64,000 bases of DNA, from assembly GCA_963835535.1 (NCBI GenBank), contig CAWIFL010000004.1:248001-312000 (forward strand). The letters are read 5' to 3'. Shown here piece after piece: positions 24,588-33,484 of the stretch. The DNA is from Fen-1245 sp963835535 (lineage in GTDB: Bacteria > Gemmatimonadota > Gemmatimonadetes > Gemmatimonadales > JACORV01). A model generated the notes under the pieces. That model was given only the letters and a program-made list of their open reading frames with translations, was not told the origin of the DNA and did not search any database. The first letter of the stretch is position 1. Every line of letters starts with the position of its first letter. Position numbers and translations under genes: made by a program.

Positions 24588-25367
24588 GTGGAAGTCTTCG
24601 TGCGGCTCAAGGACACGCTGGTGCAGATCGGCCGGCTGCTCCCGCCTCTCTTTCTGGCGCTGGTCATCCTCGGGGCGGGCTACCTCGTCGCCCGCCTCGT
24701 CGAGCGGCTCGTGGACGGGTTCCTCGACCGGGTCCAGTTCGACCGTTCGGCCGAGAAGTGGGGGGTGACCGAGGCGGTGGAGCGGACCGGCACCCGGCTC
24801 GATCCGGCACGGGTGGTCGGGAAACTGCTCTTCTGGGGCGTGATGCTCGTCGTGATCCTCCTGGCGGCGACCGCGCTGGGCCTGCCGAGCATCAACGACG
24901 TCTTCGCCAATCTCGTCGGGTACGTCCCGAGCATCTTCGCCGCGATCATCGTGATCGTCCTCGGCCTGGTCCTGGGTGAGTTCGTCCGCGCCCTCATCCT
25001 GACGTCGGCCGGCGGCGTGGAGGGCGTGCCGACGCTGGCCAAGGTCGCGAAGGCGCTGGTCATCGCGATCTCCCTCCTGATGGCGCTGGAGCAGATCGGC
25101 CTCGCGGCCGACATCGTGAAGACCGCCTTCGAGCTGGTGCTGGGCGCGGCGGTGCTCGCCGTGGCCCTCGCCTTCGGGCTGGGGAACACGAAGCTGGCCG
25201 GCGAGATCACGCGGCGCTGGTACGAGAGCGGCCGCACGGCCGGCCGCAGAGGCCACGGCAAGGAGGGGGCGGCGAAGGAGGGCGAGCGGGCGGCGCCGGA
25301 CGCGGTCCAGCGCGAGCTGGGCATCGAGGAAACGCCGGTTTCCGGGGGCCCGGAGCGGGGTCCCTGA
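24588..25367 (+). CDS. Membrane protein with conserved TM-helix repeats (MscS-like N-terminal type)
   Basis: A 259-residue protein with about four hydrophobic helices (18-40, 83-104, 118-142, 155-205) arranged as the repeated conserved TM helix (PF05552-like) found beside MscS channels. It lacks an MscS beta domain, so gating is unproven. The tail (about 215-259) is charged and Gly/Glu-rich. The GTG at 24588, 18 bases after the dehydrogenase stop, follows a GGGAGGTTGGGGGC Shine-Dalgarno-like run. Probably co-transcribed with the dehydrogenase. Confidence 0.7.
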   Translation: MEVFVRLKDTLVQIGRLLPPLFLALVILGAGYLVARLVERLVDGFLDRVQFDRSAEKWGVTEAVERTGTRLDPARVVGKLLFWGVMLVVILLAATALGLPSINDVFANLVGYVPSIFAAIIVIVLGLVLGEFVRALILTSAGGVEGVPTLAKVAKALVIAISLLMALEQIGLAADIVKTAFELVLGAAVLAVALAFGLGNTKLAGEITRRWYESGRTAGRRGHGKEGAAKEGERAAPDAVQRELGIEETPVSGGPERGP

Positions 25368-25416
25368 CGGGCCCGGACGGCGGCCCCCGGACCCATTCCC
25401 TGGGAGGGGCTCGCGA

Positions 25417-25445
25417 TTGATTTAACTCGATAGTCCGTCTATATT
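25417..25445 (+). promoter_or_regulatory. gyrA promoter
   Basis: TTGATT (25417-25422), exactly 17 bases, then TATATT (25440-25445), in an AT-rich island. The ATG of gyrA is 23 bases downstream. Confidence 0.65.
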
Positions 25446-25468
25446 TAGCGGTCCTCACCCGAACGGTC

Positions 25469-27967
25469 ATGACCGCTCCGAACCAGCGCGAGAGAATCCT
25501 CCCCAGACTGATCGAAGACGAGATGCGCGAGTCGTTCATCGACTACTCGATGAGCGTCATCGTGCAGCGCGCCTTGCCCGACGTGCGCGACGGCTTGAAG
25601 CCGGTGCACCGGCGCATCCTGTACGCGATGAACGAGCTGGGGTTGCTGCCCAACCGCCCGTACAAGAAGAGCGCGACGGTGGTCGGCGACGTGCTCGGCA
25701 AGTACCACCCCCACGGCGACACGGCGGTCTACGACTCGCTGGTCCGGATGGTCCAGGAGTTCTCGCTGCGCTATCCGCTGGTGGACGGGCAGGGGAACTT
25801 CGGCTCGGTGGACGGCGATCCGGCGGCGGCGTACCGGTACACCGAGGCGCGCCTGACGCGCATCGCGCTGCAGATGCTGGAGGACATCGAGAAGAACACC
25901 GTCGACTTCGTCCCGAACTTCGACGACCGGCTCCAGGAGCCGACGGTGCTGCCGTCCCGGCTCCCCAACCTGCTGGTCAACGGCTCGGCGGGGATCGCGG
26001 TGGGGATGGCGACCAACATCCCGCCGCACAACCTGCGCGAGGTGGTGGCCGCGGCGGTCCACCTGGTGGACCACCCGGACGCCGAGATCAAGGAGCTGCG
26101 CAAGCACATCACGGGTCCGGATTTCCCCACCGGCGGCATCATCTACGGCCGTGAGGGCATCGCCGACTGCTACGAGCAGGGCCGCGGCCGGATCATCGTG
26201 CGCGCCCTGGCGCAGGTGGAGGAGAAGGAGTCGAGCGGGCGCTCGCAGATCGTGGTCACCGAGATCCCGTACATGGTGAACAAGGCGCGGCTGCTCGAGC
26301 AGATCGCGGAGGCGGTGCGCGACAAGCGCATCGAGGGGATCTCCGACCTCCGGGACGAGTCGGACCGCGACGGCATGCGCGTGGTGATCGAGCTCAAGCG
26401 CGACGCCGTGCCGATGGTGGTGCTGAACAACCTGTTCAAGCACACGCAGATGCAGACGACCTTCGGCGCCATCATGCTGGCGCTGGTGGACGGCCAGCCG
26501 AAGGTGATGAACCTGAAGGAGCTGCTGCAGCACTTCGTCGAGCACCGCCACGAGGTGATCACCCGGCGGACTGCTTTCGACCTCGAGAAGGCGGAAGAGC
26601 GGCAGCACATCCTCGAGGGGCTGAAGATCGCGGTCGAGAACATCGACGCGGTCATCAAGATCATCCGCGGCTCCAAGACCACCGAGGAGGCGGACCAGAA
26701 GCTGCGGGCGCGCTTCAAGCTCTCCGAGCGGCAGAGCAAGGCGATCCTCGACATGCGGCTCGCCAAGCTCACCGGGCTCGAGATCGAGAAGCTGGAAGCG
26801 GAGCTCAAGGAGGTGCGCTCGCTGGTGGCGGAGCTGAAGAGCATCCTGGCCTCGAAACCCAAGCGCCTGGGGATCCTCAAGAGCGAGCTGGAGGCGCTGG
26901 CGAAGGAGTTCGGGGACGAGCGCCGCACCGAGGTGGTGGCGGACCAGGGGAACTTCTCGGTCGAGGACCTGGTGGCCGAGGAGGACATGGTCATCACCAT
27001 CTCGCACAGCGGCTACGTCAAGCGCATCCCGGTGACCACCTACAAGCGGCAGCGGCGGGGCGGCCGCGGCCTCAACGGGATGGGCACCAAGGAAGACGAC
27101 TGGGTCGAGCATCTGTTCATCGCCTCGACTCACGACTACGTGATGTTCTTCACGGCCAACGGGCAGATCTACTGGCTCAAGGTGTGGGACATCCCGCAGG
27201 GCGGCCGCGCGGCGCGCGGCAAGCCGGTCGTGAACTGCATCGCGATCAAGCCCGACGAGCGCATCGCGGCGCTCGTGCCGGTGCGCGAGTTCTCCGACGA
27301 CAAGTTCCTGATGTTCGCGACGCGCGGCGGCACGGTGAAGAAGACGGTGCTCTCGGCCTACGGGAACGTGCGGTCGACCGGCATCAACGCGATCAACATC
27401 GAGCCGGGCGACGAGCTGATCGACGTGCAGATCACGGACGGCACCAACGACATCGTCCTCGCCACGCGGCACGGGATGAGCATCCGGTTCCAGGAGAAGG
27501 ACGCGCGGGAGATGGGCCGCGCCACCACGGGCGTCCGCGGGATCGAGCTGGAGTCGGGCGACGCGGTGATCGGCATGGTGGTGGTCAAGCGGGAGGCCAC
27601 GCTCCTCGTGGTCGCCGAGCACGGGCTCGGCAAGCGGTCGGAGCTCTCGGACTACCGGGTGCAGTTCCGCGGCGGGAAGGGGATCATCACCCTCAAGCGC
27701 ACCGAGAAGACCGGCGAGGTGGTGGCGCTCAAGGAGGTCATCCCCGACGACGAGCTGATGGTCATCACGCGCCACGGGGTCATCATCCGGCTGCCGGTCA
27801 ACGACATCAGCGTGATCGGCCGGAACACGCAGGGCGTGAAGGTGATCAACCTCGACGAGGGCGACGTGGTGGTGGACGTGGCCCGCGTCGTCAAGGAGGA
27901 GGAAGGCGGCGAGGAGGAGCCGACGGGGGACGTGGAACCCGTGGCGGAGGGAGAGAGGGAGGGCTGA
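25469..27967 (+). CDS. gyrA: DNA gyrase subunit A
   Basis: An 832-residue type IIA topoisomerase A subunit that, with GyrB, introduces negative supercoils. Catalytic Tyr124 sits in AAYRYTEARL; the quinolone-determining helix reads HPHGDTAVYDS (residues 80-90), with Thr85 at the E. coli Ser83 position and Asp89 at Asp87. The C-terminal beta-pinwheel contains the GyrA box QRRGGRG (about 526-532), which marks gyrase rather than topoisomerase IV, and a repeated GYVKRIPV/HGVIIRLPV pattern. The end is an acidic Glu/Gly tail, as in some gyrases. No gyrB is adjacent. The promoter is unusually clear. Confidence 0.97.
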   Translation: MTAPNQRERILPRLIEDEMRESFIDYSMSVIVQRALPDVRDGLKPVHRRILYAMNELGLLPNRPYKKSATVVGDVLGKYHPHGDTAVYDSLVRMVQEFSLRYPLVDGQGNFGSVDGDPAAAYRYTEARLTRIALQMLEDIEKNTVDFVPNFDDRLQEPTVLPSRLPNLLVNGSAGIAVGMATNIPPHNLREVVAAAVHLVDHPDAEIKELRKHITGPDFPTGGIIYGREGIADCYEQGRGRIIVRALAQVEEKESSGRSQIVVTEIPYMVNKARLLEQIAEAVRDKRIEGISDLRDESDRDGMRVVIELKRDAVPMVVLNNLFKHTQMQTTFGAIMLALVDGQPKVMNLKELLQHFVEHRHEVITRRTAFDLEKAEERQHILEGLKIAVENIDAVIKIIRGSKTTEEADQKLRARFKLSERQSKAILDMRLAKLTGLEIEKLEAELKEVRSLVAELKSILASKPKRLGILKSELEALAKEFGDERRTEVVADQGNFSVEDLVAEEDMVITISHSGYVKRIPVTTYKRQRRGGRGLNGMGTKEDDWVEHLFIASTHDYVMFFTANGQIYWLKVWDIPQGGRAARGKPVVNCIAIKPDERIAALVPVREFSDDKFLMFATRGGTVKKTVLSAYGNVRSTGINAINIEPGDELIDVQITDGTNDIVLATRHGMSIRFQEKDAREMGRATTGVRGIELESGDAVIGMVVVKREATLLVVAEHGLGKRSELSDYRVQFRGGKGIITLKRTEKTGEVVALKEVIPDDELMVITRHGVIIRLPVNDISVIGRNTQGVKVINLDEGDVVVDVARVVKEEEGGEEEPTGDVEPVAEGEREG

Positions 27968-27978
27968 GACTGCAGCAC

Positions 27979-28011
27979 AGTTGCGAGACGGTGAGTTGCG
28001 AGTGGTCACGA
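27979..28011. repeat. Dispersed intergenic repeat, copy 1
   Basis: A 33-base element starting AGTTGCGAGACGG and ending GGTCACGA, found 12 bases after the gyrA stop. The second copy at 56726-56758 matches 30 of 33 positions and also lies just after a stop codon on the same strand. Confidence 0.75.
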
Positions 28012-28096
28012 GACGTGAGACAGAGAGTGCGGAACAGGCCGCGCCCGAGTAGCGGGTGAGCGGCTCTTGCTGTTTTTTTCCCCTCCTGAGAACGGC

Positions 28097-29941
28097 ATGC
28101 CCGCTCATCCGCTGGTAGTACTCAAATTCGGCAGCTCGGTGCTCGGCACCGAGCGCGACTACGCCGCCGCCGTCGCAGGCATCCAGCGGCACCTGCGGCG
28201 CGGCGAGCGCGTGCTCGCCGTCGTCTCTGCGCTCAAGGGCGCCACCGACCGTCTGCTCGCCGACGCGCACTTCTTCGGCCCGGAGCCGGAGCCTGCCGCC
28301 ACGGCCTCGCTCCTGGCAACGGGCGAATCCGCGTCCGCGGCGCGGCTCGCGCTGGCGCTGGATGCCGCCGGCGTCGAAGCGGCGCTGCTCGACCCGGGCG
28401 CCATCGGCCTGATGACGCACGGCCCGCTGCTCGACGCCGACCCCGTGGCCGTCAACGCCGAGGCGGTCCGCCGCGCCCTCGAACATTCGGGCGCCGCGGT
28501 CGTGGCGGGCTTCTACGGCCGAGACTCCGCCGGGGGCTACGCGCTGTTCGGCCGCGGCGGCTCGGACCTCACGGCGCTGTTCCTCGCGCACCGCTTGGGC
28601 GCCAGGAGCTGCCGCCTGGTCAAGGACGTCGAGGGCGTCTACGATCGCGATCCGGGCGCGGGCGTCCGCCCGCCGCGGCGCTACGAGCAGCTCTCGTGGG
28701 ACGACGCGCTCAAGCTCGGCTCGCGGGTGGTGCAGCCCAAGACGCTGCATTTCGCGCGGCGCGAGCGCATCGCGTTCGAGGTGGGCCGGGTCGGCGCCCC
28801 GGTGTGTACGCACGTCGGCCCGGGTCCCTCCACCTGGGCGCAGCCGCGGGGAGCGAAGCGCGTGGCGGCGAGAGCGAAGGCGGCGAAGGCGAGCCGGAAG
28901 CGGAGCGCCCCCCCGGACGTCGAGGTGTGCGCCCTCGCGCGCTCGCTGGTGGACATCCCCTCGGTGAGCGGGGACGAAGGAGAGATCGCGGCGTTCGTGG
29001 CCTCGCTGCTGGAGCGAATCGGCTACCGGGTCGAGCTGCAGGAGGCGGCGCCCGGGCGCTCGAACGTGATCGCGCGAACCGGCACGGCGCCGCGCGTGGT
29101 CTTCGCTTCCCACCTCGACACGGTCCCGCCGTTCGTTCCGTCCTCGGAAGATGCGGACCACGTCTTCGGCCGCGGCGCATGCGACGCGAAGGGCATCGTC
29201 GCCGCGCAGATCGCGGCGGCCGAGCAGCTGCGCGCCGAGGGACACAAGGGGATCGGCCTGCTGTACCTGGTGGACGAGGAGGCCGGGAGCCTCGGCGCCA
29301 AGGTCGCCAACGGCCACGCGGCCGCGTCCGGCGTCCGCTACGTCGTGGTGGGCGAGCCGACCGAGAACCGGCTGGCGACGGGGTGCATGGGCTCGCTGCG
29401 GCTGTCGCTCGCCACGGCCGGCATCGCCGCCCACTCCGCCTATCCCGAGCGCGGCAGCTCGGCGATCCTGGCCCTGCTGGACGTGCTCGGGGACATCCGG
29501 GCCGTGGAGTGGGCCGCCGACCCGTTCTTCGGCGCCACCTCCTGCAACATCGGCACGATTACTGGCGGCACGCGCGCCAACGTCGTCCCGGACGCGGCAC
29601 AGACGGAGCTGCACTTCAGGATCGCGGTGCCCTCCGCCCAGGTCGTGCGGCGGCTCGAGCAGGTGGTGCGGGGCCGCGCTTCGATCGAGGTCCACACCGT
29701 GACGGAGCCCGTGCGGCTCACGGAGCTGCCGGACTTCGACTCGTGCGTGGTACGCTACACCACGGACGCGCCGCACCTCTCGCGCTGGGGCGCGCCGCTG
29801 GTGCTGGGGCCGGGCTCGATCCTGGAGGCCCACACCGAGCGCGAGAAGGTGCCGAAGGCGGAGCTGCGGGCCGCGGTCGGGGAGTTCGTGCGGCTGGCGC
29901 GGGCGCTGCTGGAGAAGTGCGGGGCGGAGGTGCGCGCATGA
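28097..29941 (+). CDS. Bifunctional aspartokinase / M20 (DapE-type) desuccinylase fusion
   Basis: A 614-residue fusion of the first enzyme of the aspartate pathway with a late lysine-pathway hydrolase. Residues 1-245 are an aspartokinase domain: KFGSS (10-14), LLATGESASA (72-81), GRGGSDLTA (152-160), KDVEGVYDRDP (176-186); no ACT regulatory domains follow. A basic linker (about 246-275, AKAAKASRKRS) leads to an M20 metallohydrolase (about 276-614) with every ligand: ASHLD (His339, Asp341), GRGACDAKG (Asp363), VDEEAGS (Glu394, Glu395), VGEP (Glu420) and EAHT (His579), the pattern of DapE/ArgE. DapB, DapA, DapD and Asd follow in the same operon, so the M20 half is most likely N-succinyl-LL-DAP desuccinylase. 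ATG at 28097 is used; the TTG 30 bases upstream lacks support. Substrate of the M20 half is inferred. Confidence 0.9.
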   Translation: MPAHPLVVLKFGSSVLGTERDYAAAVAGIQRHLRRGERVLAVVSALKGATDRLLADAHFFGPEPEPAATASLLATGESASAARLALALDAAGVEAALLDPGAIGLMTHGPLLDADPVAVNAEAVRRALEHSGAAVVAGFYGRDSAGGYALFGRGGSDLTALFLAHRLGARSCRLVKDVEGVYDRDPGAGVRPPRRYEQLSWDDALKLGSRVVQPKTLHFARRERIAFEVGRVGAPVCTHVGPGPSTWAQPRGAKRVAARAKAAKASRKRSAPPDVEVCALARSLVDIPSVSGDEGEIAAFVASLLERIGYRVELQEAAPGRSNVIARTGTAPRVVFASHLDTVPPFVPSSEDADHVFGRGACDAKGIVAAQIAAAEQLRAEGHKGIGLLYLVDEEAGSLGAKVANGHAAASGVRYVVVGEPTENRLATGCMGSLRLSLATAGIAAHSAYPERGSSAILALLDVLGDIRAVEWAADPFFGATSCNIGTITGGTRANVVPDAAQTELHFRIAVPSAQVVRRLEQVVRGRASIEVHTVTEPVRLTELPDFDSCVVRYTTDAPHLSRWGAPLVLGPGSILEAHTEREKVPKAELRAAVGEFVRLARALLEKCGAEVRA

Positions 29942-30648
29942 AGCTGGCGCTGTTCGGGCAGGGCGGGATGGGGAGCCTGGTCGAGTCCCGCGCCCGCGAG
30001 GCGGGGCACGAGATCACGGTGATCCTCACCGATCGTGACGCGGCGCGAACGCCGGAGGATCTCGCCCGCGCGCTCAAGGGCGCCGACGTCGCCGTGGACT
30101 TCTCGGTGGGCCCGGCGGTAGTGACGCACGTCCGCTCGTGCGTCCTGGCGGGCGTGCCCCTGGTCGAGGGGACGACCGGCTGGGCCAAGGACCTCGACGA
30201 AGTCCGCCGCATCGTGGCCGACGGGAAGGGGGCGCTGATCCACGGCGCGAACTTCTCGATCGGCGTCAACCTGTTCTACCGGATCGTGCGGGCCGCCGCC
30301 GAGCAGATCGGCCGGGACCCGTCGTACGGCGCCTTCATCGAGGAGGCGCACCACATCCGGAAGAAGGACGCCCCGTCGGGCACGGCGCTGAAGCTCAAGG
30401 AGATCGTGGCGAAGTCGTTCCCCGCCGGCGTCTCCGTCGCGAGCACCCGCGCCGGCAACATCCCGGGCACACACCGGGTCGGGTTCGACGGGATCGCCGA
30501 CCAGATCACGCTCACCCACACCGCGCGCTCGCGCGAAGGGTTCGCGGCGGGCGCGCTGCTCGCGGCGCGTTGGATCGTCGGCCGCAGGGGCGTCTACGAT
30601 TTCACCGAGGTGCTGGACGACCTGCTGGGCTCCGGAAGGGAGAGCTGA
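29938..30648 (+). CDS. dapB: 4-hydroxy-tetrahydrodipicolinate reductase
   Basis: A 236-residue NAD(P)H-dependent reductase forming tetrahydrodipicolinate. Nucleotide motif GQGGMGSLV (8-16), GTTGW (about 78-82), the catalytic EEAHHIRKKDAPSGTALKL (about 136-154) with paired histidines and Lys, and RAGNIPGTHRV before the C-terminus. It is a little shorter than E. coli DapB (273), because the N-terminal loop is compact. ATG at 29938 overlaps the fusion stop by four bases (ATGA), so translation is coupled. Confidence 0.95.
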   Translation: MKLALFGQGGMGSLVESRAREAGHEITVILTDRDAARTPEDLARALKGADVAVDFSVGPAVVTHVRSCVLAGVPLVEGTTGWAKDLDEVRRIVADGKGALIHGANFSIGVNLFYRIVRAAAEQIGRDPSYGAFIEEAHHIRKKDAPSGTALKLKEIVAKSFPAGVSVASTRAGNIPGTHRVGFDGIADQITLTHTARSREGFAAGALLAARWIVGRRGVYDFTEVLDDLLGSGRES

Positions 30649-30650
30649 GG

Positions 30651-31577
30651 ATGAGCACGAAACACGACTGGCTGCGCGGGTGCGCGACCGCCCTGGTGAC
30701 GCCGTTCAAGGCCGGCGGCGCGGTGGACGAGCAGTGCATGAAGGGGCTGGTCGAGCGGCAGATCGCGGGCGGCGTGAAGCTGCTCGTCCCGTGCGGCACG
30801 ACCGGCGAGCGCGCGACGATGGACGACGCCGAGGGACGGCGCGTCATCGAGTTCACGGTGCAGGTCGCCAAGGGCCGCGCCAAGGTCATCGCGGGCGCCG
30901 GGAGCAACAACACCGCCCACGCCATCCACCAGGCGAAGGAGGCCGCGACGCTCGGTGCGGACGCCGTGCTGATCGTGGCGCCGTACTACAACAAGCCGAC
31001 GCAGGAGGGGATGCTCGCGCACTTCCGCGCCGTCGCCGAGGCCGTCGCCCCGCTGCCGGTGGTGATGTACAACGTGCCGGGCCGCACCAGCTCGACGATC
31101 GAGGCCGCCACCACGCTGAAGCTCGCGCGCGAGGTCCCGAACATCGTCGCGATCAAGGAAGCGTCGGGCAACTTCGGCCTCATCATGACGATCCTGAAGG
31201 ATCGCCCGGCGGGCTTCCGCGTCTTCTCCGGGGACGACGCCGTCACGCTGCCGCTCATCGCCCTGGGCGCCGACGGGATCGTCTCGGTCGTCTCGAACGA
31301 GGTCCCGGACCTGATGGCGCGGATGACCGACCTCGCGCTGGCCGGGAAGTGGGACGAGGCACGGGCGCTGCACTATCGGCTCCTCCCGCTCATGGACGCC
31401 AACTTCATCGAGTCCAGCCCCGGCCCGGTGAAGGCGGCGATGGCGCTGATGGGGCTGCTCGAGGAGCAGTTCCGCCTCCCGCTGGTCCCGGTGAAGGACG
31501 CGACGCGCGCGAAGATGAAGGACATACTCTCCGCGCTCGGCGCCCTGGGCGGGACGAGGGCGCATGCCGCTGCGTGA
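30651..31577 (+). CDS. dapA: 4-hydroxy-tetrahydrodipicolinate synthase
   Basis: A 308-residue class I aldolase condensing pyruvate with aspartate semialdehyde. The Schiff-base lysine is Lys169 in VAIKEASGN, the proton-relay tyrosine is Tyr140 in YNVPGRT, and CGTTGE (48-53) is the substrate loop. All family landmarks are present. ATG at 30651 follows the dapB stop by two bases with GGGAGAGCTGAGG upstream as ribosome site. The C-terminus overlaps dapD by 14 bases. Confidence 0.96.
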   Translation: MSTKHDWLRGCATALVTPFKAGGAVDEQCMKGLVERQIAGGVKLLVPCGTTGERATMDDAEGRRVIEFTVQVAKGRAKVIAGAGSNNTAHAIHQAKEAATLGADAVLIVAPYYNKPTQEGMLAHFRAVAEAVAPLPVVMYNVPGRTSSTIEAATTLKLAREVPNIVAIKEASGNFGLIMTILKDRPAGFRVFSGDDAVTLPLIALGADGIVSVVSNEVPDLMARMTDLALAGKWDEARALHYRLLPLMDANFIESSPGPVKAAMALMGLLEEQFRLPLVPVKDATRAKMKDILSALGALGGTRAHAAA

Positions 31578-32394
31578 GCGGCTGGAGGCGCTGCTCGGGC
31601 GGGAGGCGGGGCCGTACACGCCCGCCGACCGCGAGCTGTTCGAGGAATTCCGGGGCGCACTGGGCCGCGGCGAGATCCGCGCCGCCGAGCCCGAGCGCGG
31701 CGGCTGGCGCGTCAACGCCTGGGTCAAGCGCGGCATCCTGCTCGGCTTCCGGATGGGGGCACTCGCCGACATGTCGGCCGGGGGCACCCTGCGCTTCTTC
31801 GACAAGGACACCTATCCGCTGAAACCGCTCGCCCTCGTGGACGGCGTGCGGGTCGTCCCGGGGGGATCGTCCATCCGCGCCGGGGCGTACGTGGCGCCGG
31901 GCGTGGTCTGCATGCCGCCGATGTACGTCAACGTCGGCGCGTACGTGGCCGAGGGGACGATGATCGACAGCCACGCCCTCGTGGGATCGTGCGCGCAGAT
32001 CGGCCGCCGGGTGCACCTGTCGGCGGCGGCGCAGATCGGCGGCGTGCTCGAGCCCGCTGGCGCGCTGCCGGTGATCGTCGAGGACGACGTGCTGGTGGGC
32101 GGCGGGTGCGGCGTGTACGAGGGCACGATCGTGCGGAAGGGCGCGGTGCTCGCGCCGGGGACCATCCTCACCGGCGGCACGCCGGTCTACGACCTGGTGC
32201 GCGGTGAGGTGTACCGCCGCTCGGAGAAGGGGCCGCTGGAGATCCCGGAGAACGCGGTCGTCGTGCCGGGTACGCGCGCCGCAGCCGGCGCGCGGGCTGC
32301 GGAATGGGGCCTCTCCCTCTACACTCCGGTCATCGTGAAGTACCGCGACGCGAAGACCACGGCCGCGACGGCCCTCGAGGAGGCGCTCCGATGA
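31564..32394 (+). CDS. dapD: 2,3,4,5-tetrahydropyridine-2,6-dicarboxylate N-succinyltransferase
   Basis: A 276-residue acyltransferase that succinylates tetrahydrodipicolinate, fixing this organism on the succinylase branch of DAP synthesis. After an alpha/beta N-domain it has left-handed parallel beta-helix hexapeptide repeats (about 95-225), with AYVAPGVVCMPPMYVNVG and SHALVGSCAQIGRRVHLSAAAQIGG typical of DapD. Length matches E. coli DapD (274). It starts inside dapA (14-base overlap) and its stop overlaps the asd start. Confidence 0.95.
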   Translation: MPLRERLEALLGREAGPYTPADRELFEEFRGALGRGEIRAAEPERGGWRVNAWVKRGILLGFRMGALADMSAGGTLRFFDKDTYPLKPLALVDGVRVVPGGSSIRAGAYVAPGVVCMPPMYVNVGAYVAEGTMIDSHALVGSCAQIGRRVHLSAAAQIGGVLEPAGALPVIVEDDVLVGGGCGVYEGTIVRKGAVLAPGTILTGGTPVYDLVRGEVYRRSEKGPLEIPENAVVVPGTRAAAGARAAEWGLSLYTPVIVKYRDAKTTAATALEEALR

Positions 32395-33440
32395 GCGCGC
32401 GGCTCAAGGCCGGCGTGCTCGGCGCGACCGGCGCGGTGGGACAGCGCTTCGTGCAGCTGCTCGCCGGCCATCCCTGGTTCGAACTCGTGGCGCTCGCCGC
32501 GTCGGAGCGCAGCGCCGGCAAGTCTTACGCGGAAGCGGTGTCGTGGCGGCTCGACGTCCCGCTGCCGGCCGCCGCGGCCGGCCTGCCGGTCCGGCCGACC
32601 GAGCCCGGGCTCGAATGCGACATCGTCTTCTCGGCGCTCGACGCCGCCGTCGCCGGGCCGATCGAGGAGGCGTTCGCCAAGGCCGGGTACGCCGTCCTCA
32701 GCAACGCGCGCAATCACCGCATGGCCGAGGACGTCCCGCTCCTCGTGCCCGAGATCAACGCCGATCACGCCGAGCTCATCGCCGCGCAGAAGAAGCGGCG
32801 CGGGTGGAAGGGGTTCATCGCTACCAACCCCAACTGCTCGACCGCGACCCTGACGCTCGCCCTGGCGCCGCTCGACCGCCGCTTCGGCGTCAAATCCGTC
32901 GCGGTGACCACGCTCCAGGCGGTGTCCGGCGCCGGGTACCCGGGCATTCCCTCGCTCGACATCCTCGGCAACGTCGTGCCGTTCATCGCCGGAGAGGAAG
33001 AGAAGATCGAGCGCGAGACCCGGAAGATCCTCGGCAAGCGGAGCGGTGACGCCGTCACGTTCCATCCGATGGTCGTGAGCGCGCAGACGACGCGCGTGCC
33101 GGTGGTGGACGGGCACACCGCGTCCGTGTTCGTGTCCCTCGACACGAAGGCGGACCTCGAAGGGGTGCGCGAAGCCTTCCGGACCTTCAGCGGCCCGCCG
33201 CAGCAGCTCGGCCTGCCCAGCGCCCCGGCCCACCCGACCGTGCTCTTCGAAGCCCCCGACCGCCCGCAGCCGCGTCTCGACATCAACGTCGAGCACGGGA
33301 TGGCCACTCTGGTCGGCCGCGTCCGTCCCTGCGACCTGATGGGGTGGAAGTTCATCGCCCTCGGGCACAATACGATTCGCGGGGCGGCAGGGGCGGCGAT
33401 CCTCAACGCCGAGCTGCTCAAGGCGAAGGGAATGATCTAG
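32391..33440 (+). CDS. asd: Aspartate-semialdehyde dehydrogenase
   Basis: A 349-residue NADP-dependent enzyme reducing aspartyl phosphate to aspartate semialdehyde. GATGAVGQRF (11-20) binds the nucleotide; the nucleophile is Cys149 in TNPNCSTATL; the substrate-binding EIERETRKILG-like and HPMVVSAQTTRVPVVDGHT segments follow. The long variant with PNCSTATL belongs to the archaeal/fungal-like Asd clade also found in several soil bacteria. It closes the operon; no terminator-like hairpin follows, and the lysR promoter starts within 16 bases. Confidence 0.95.
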   Translation: MSARLKAGVLGATGAVGQRFVQLLAGHPWFELVALAASERSAGKSYAEAVSWRLDVPLPAAAAGLPVRPTEPGLECDIVFSALDAAVAGPIEEAFAKAGYAVLSNARNHRMAEDVPLLVPEINADHAELIAAQKKRRGWKGFIATNPNCSTATLTLALAPLDRRFGVKSVAVTTLQAVSGAGYPGIPSLDILGNVVPFIAGEEEKIERETRKILGKRSGDAVTFHPMVVSAQTTRVPVVDGHTASVFVSLDTKADLEGVREAFRTFSGPPQQLGLPSAPAHPTVLFEAPDRPQPRLDINVEHGMATLVGRVRPCDLMGWKFIALGHNTIRGAAGAAILNAELLKAKGMI

Positions 33441-33455
33441 GGCTGCATAAGTTCA

Positions 33456-33484
33456 TTGCACTGATTGTGACTAACACATAAGAT
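33456..33484 (+). promoter_or_regulatory. lysR-type gene promoter
   Basis: TTGCAC (33456-33461), 17 bases, TAAGAT (33479-33484). The ATG follows after six bases, so the message is probably leaderless. The region is conspicuously AT-rich for this genome. Confidence 0.55.

Noticed and set aside
25342..25390. CCGGGGGCC / GGCCCCCGG inverted repeat after the channel-like gene as a terminator
   Set aside because: The loop is 31 bases, the left arm is inside the coding region, and no U-run follows.
25469..27967. Thr at the E. coli Ser83 position of GyrA as a quinolone-resistance mutation
   Set aside because: Many wild-type bacteria have other residues there; without a susceptible reference it says nothing about resistance.
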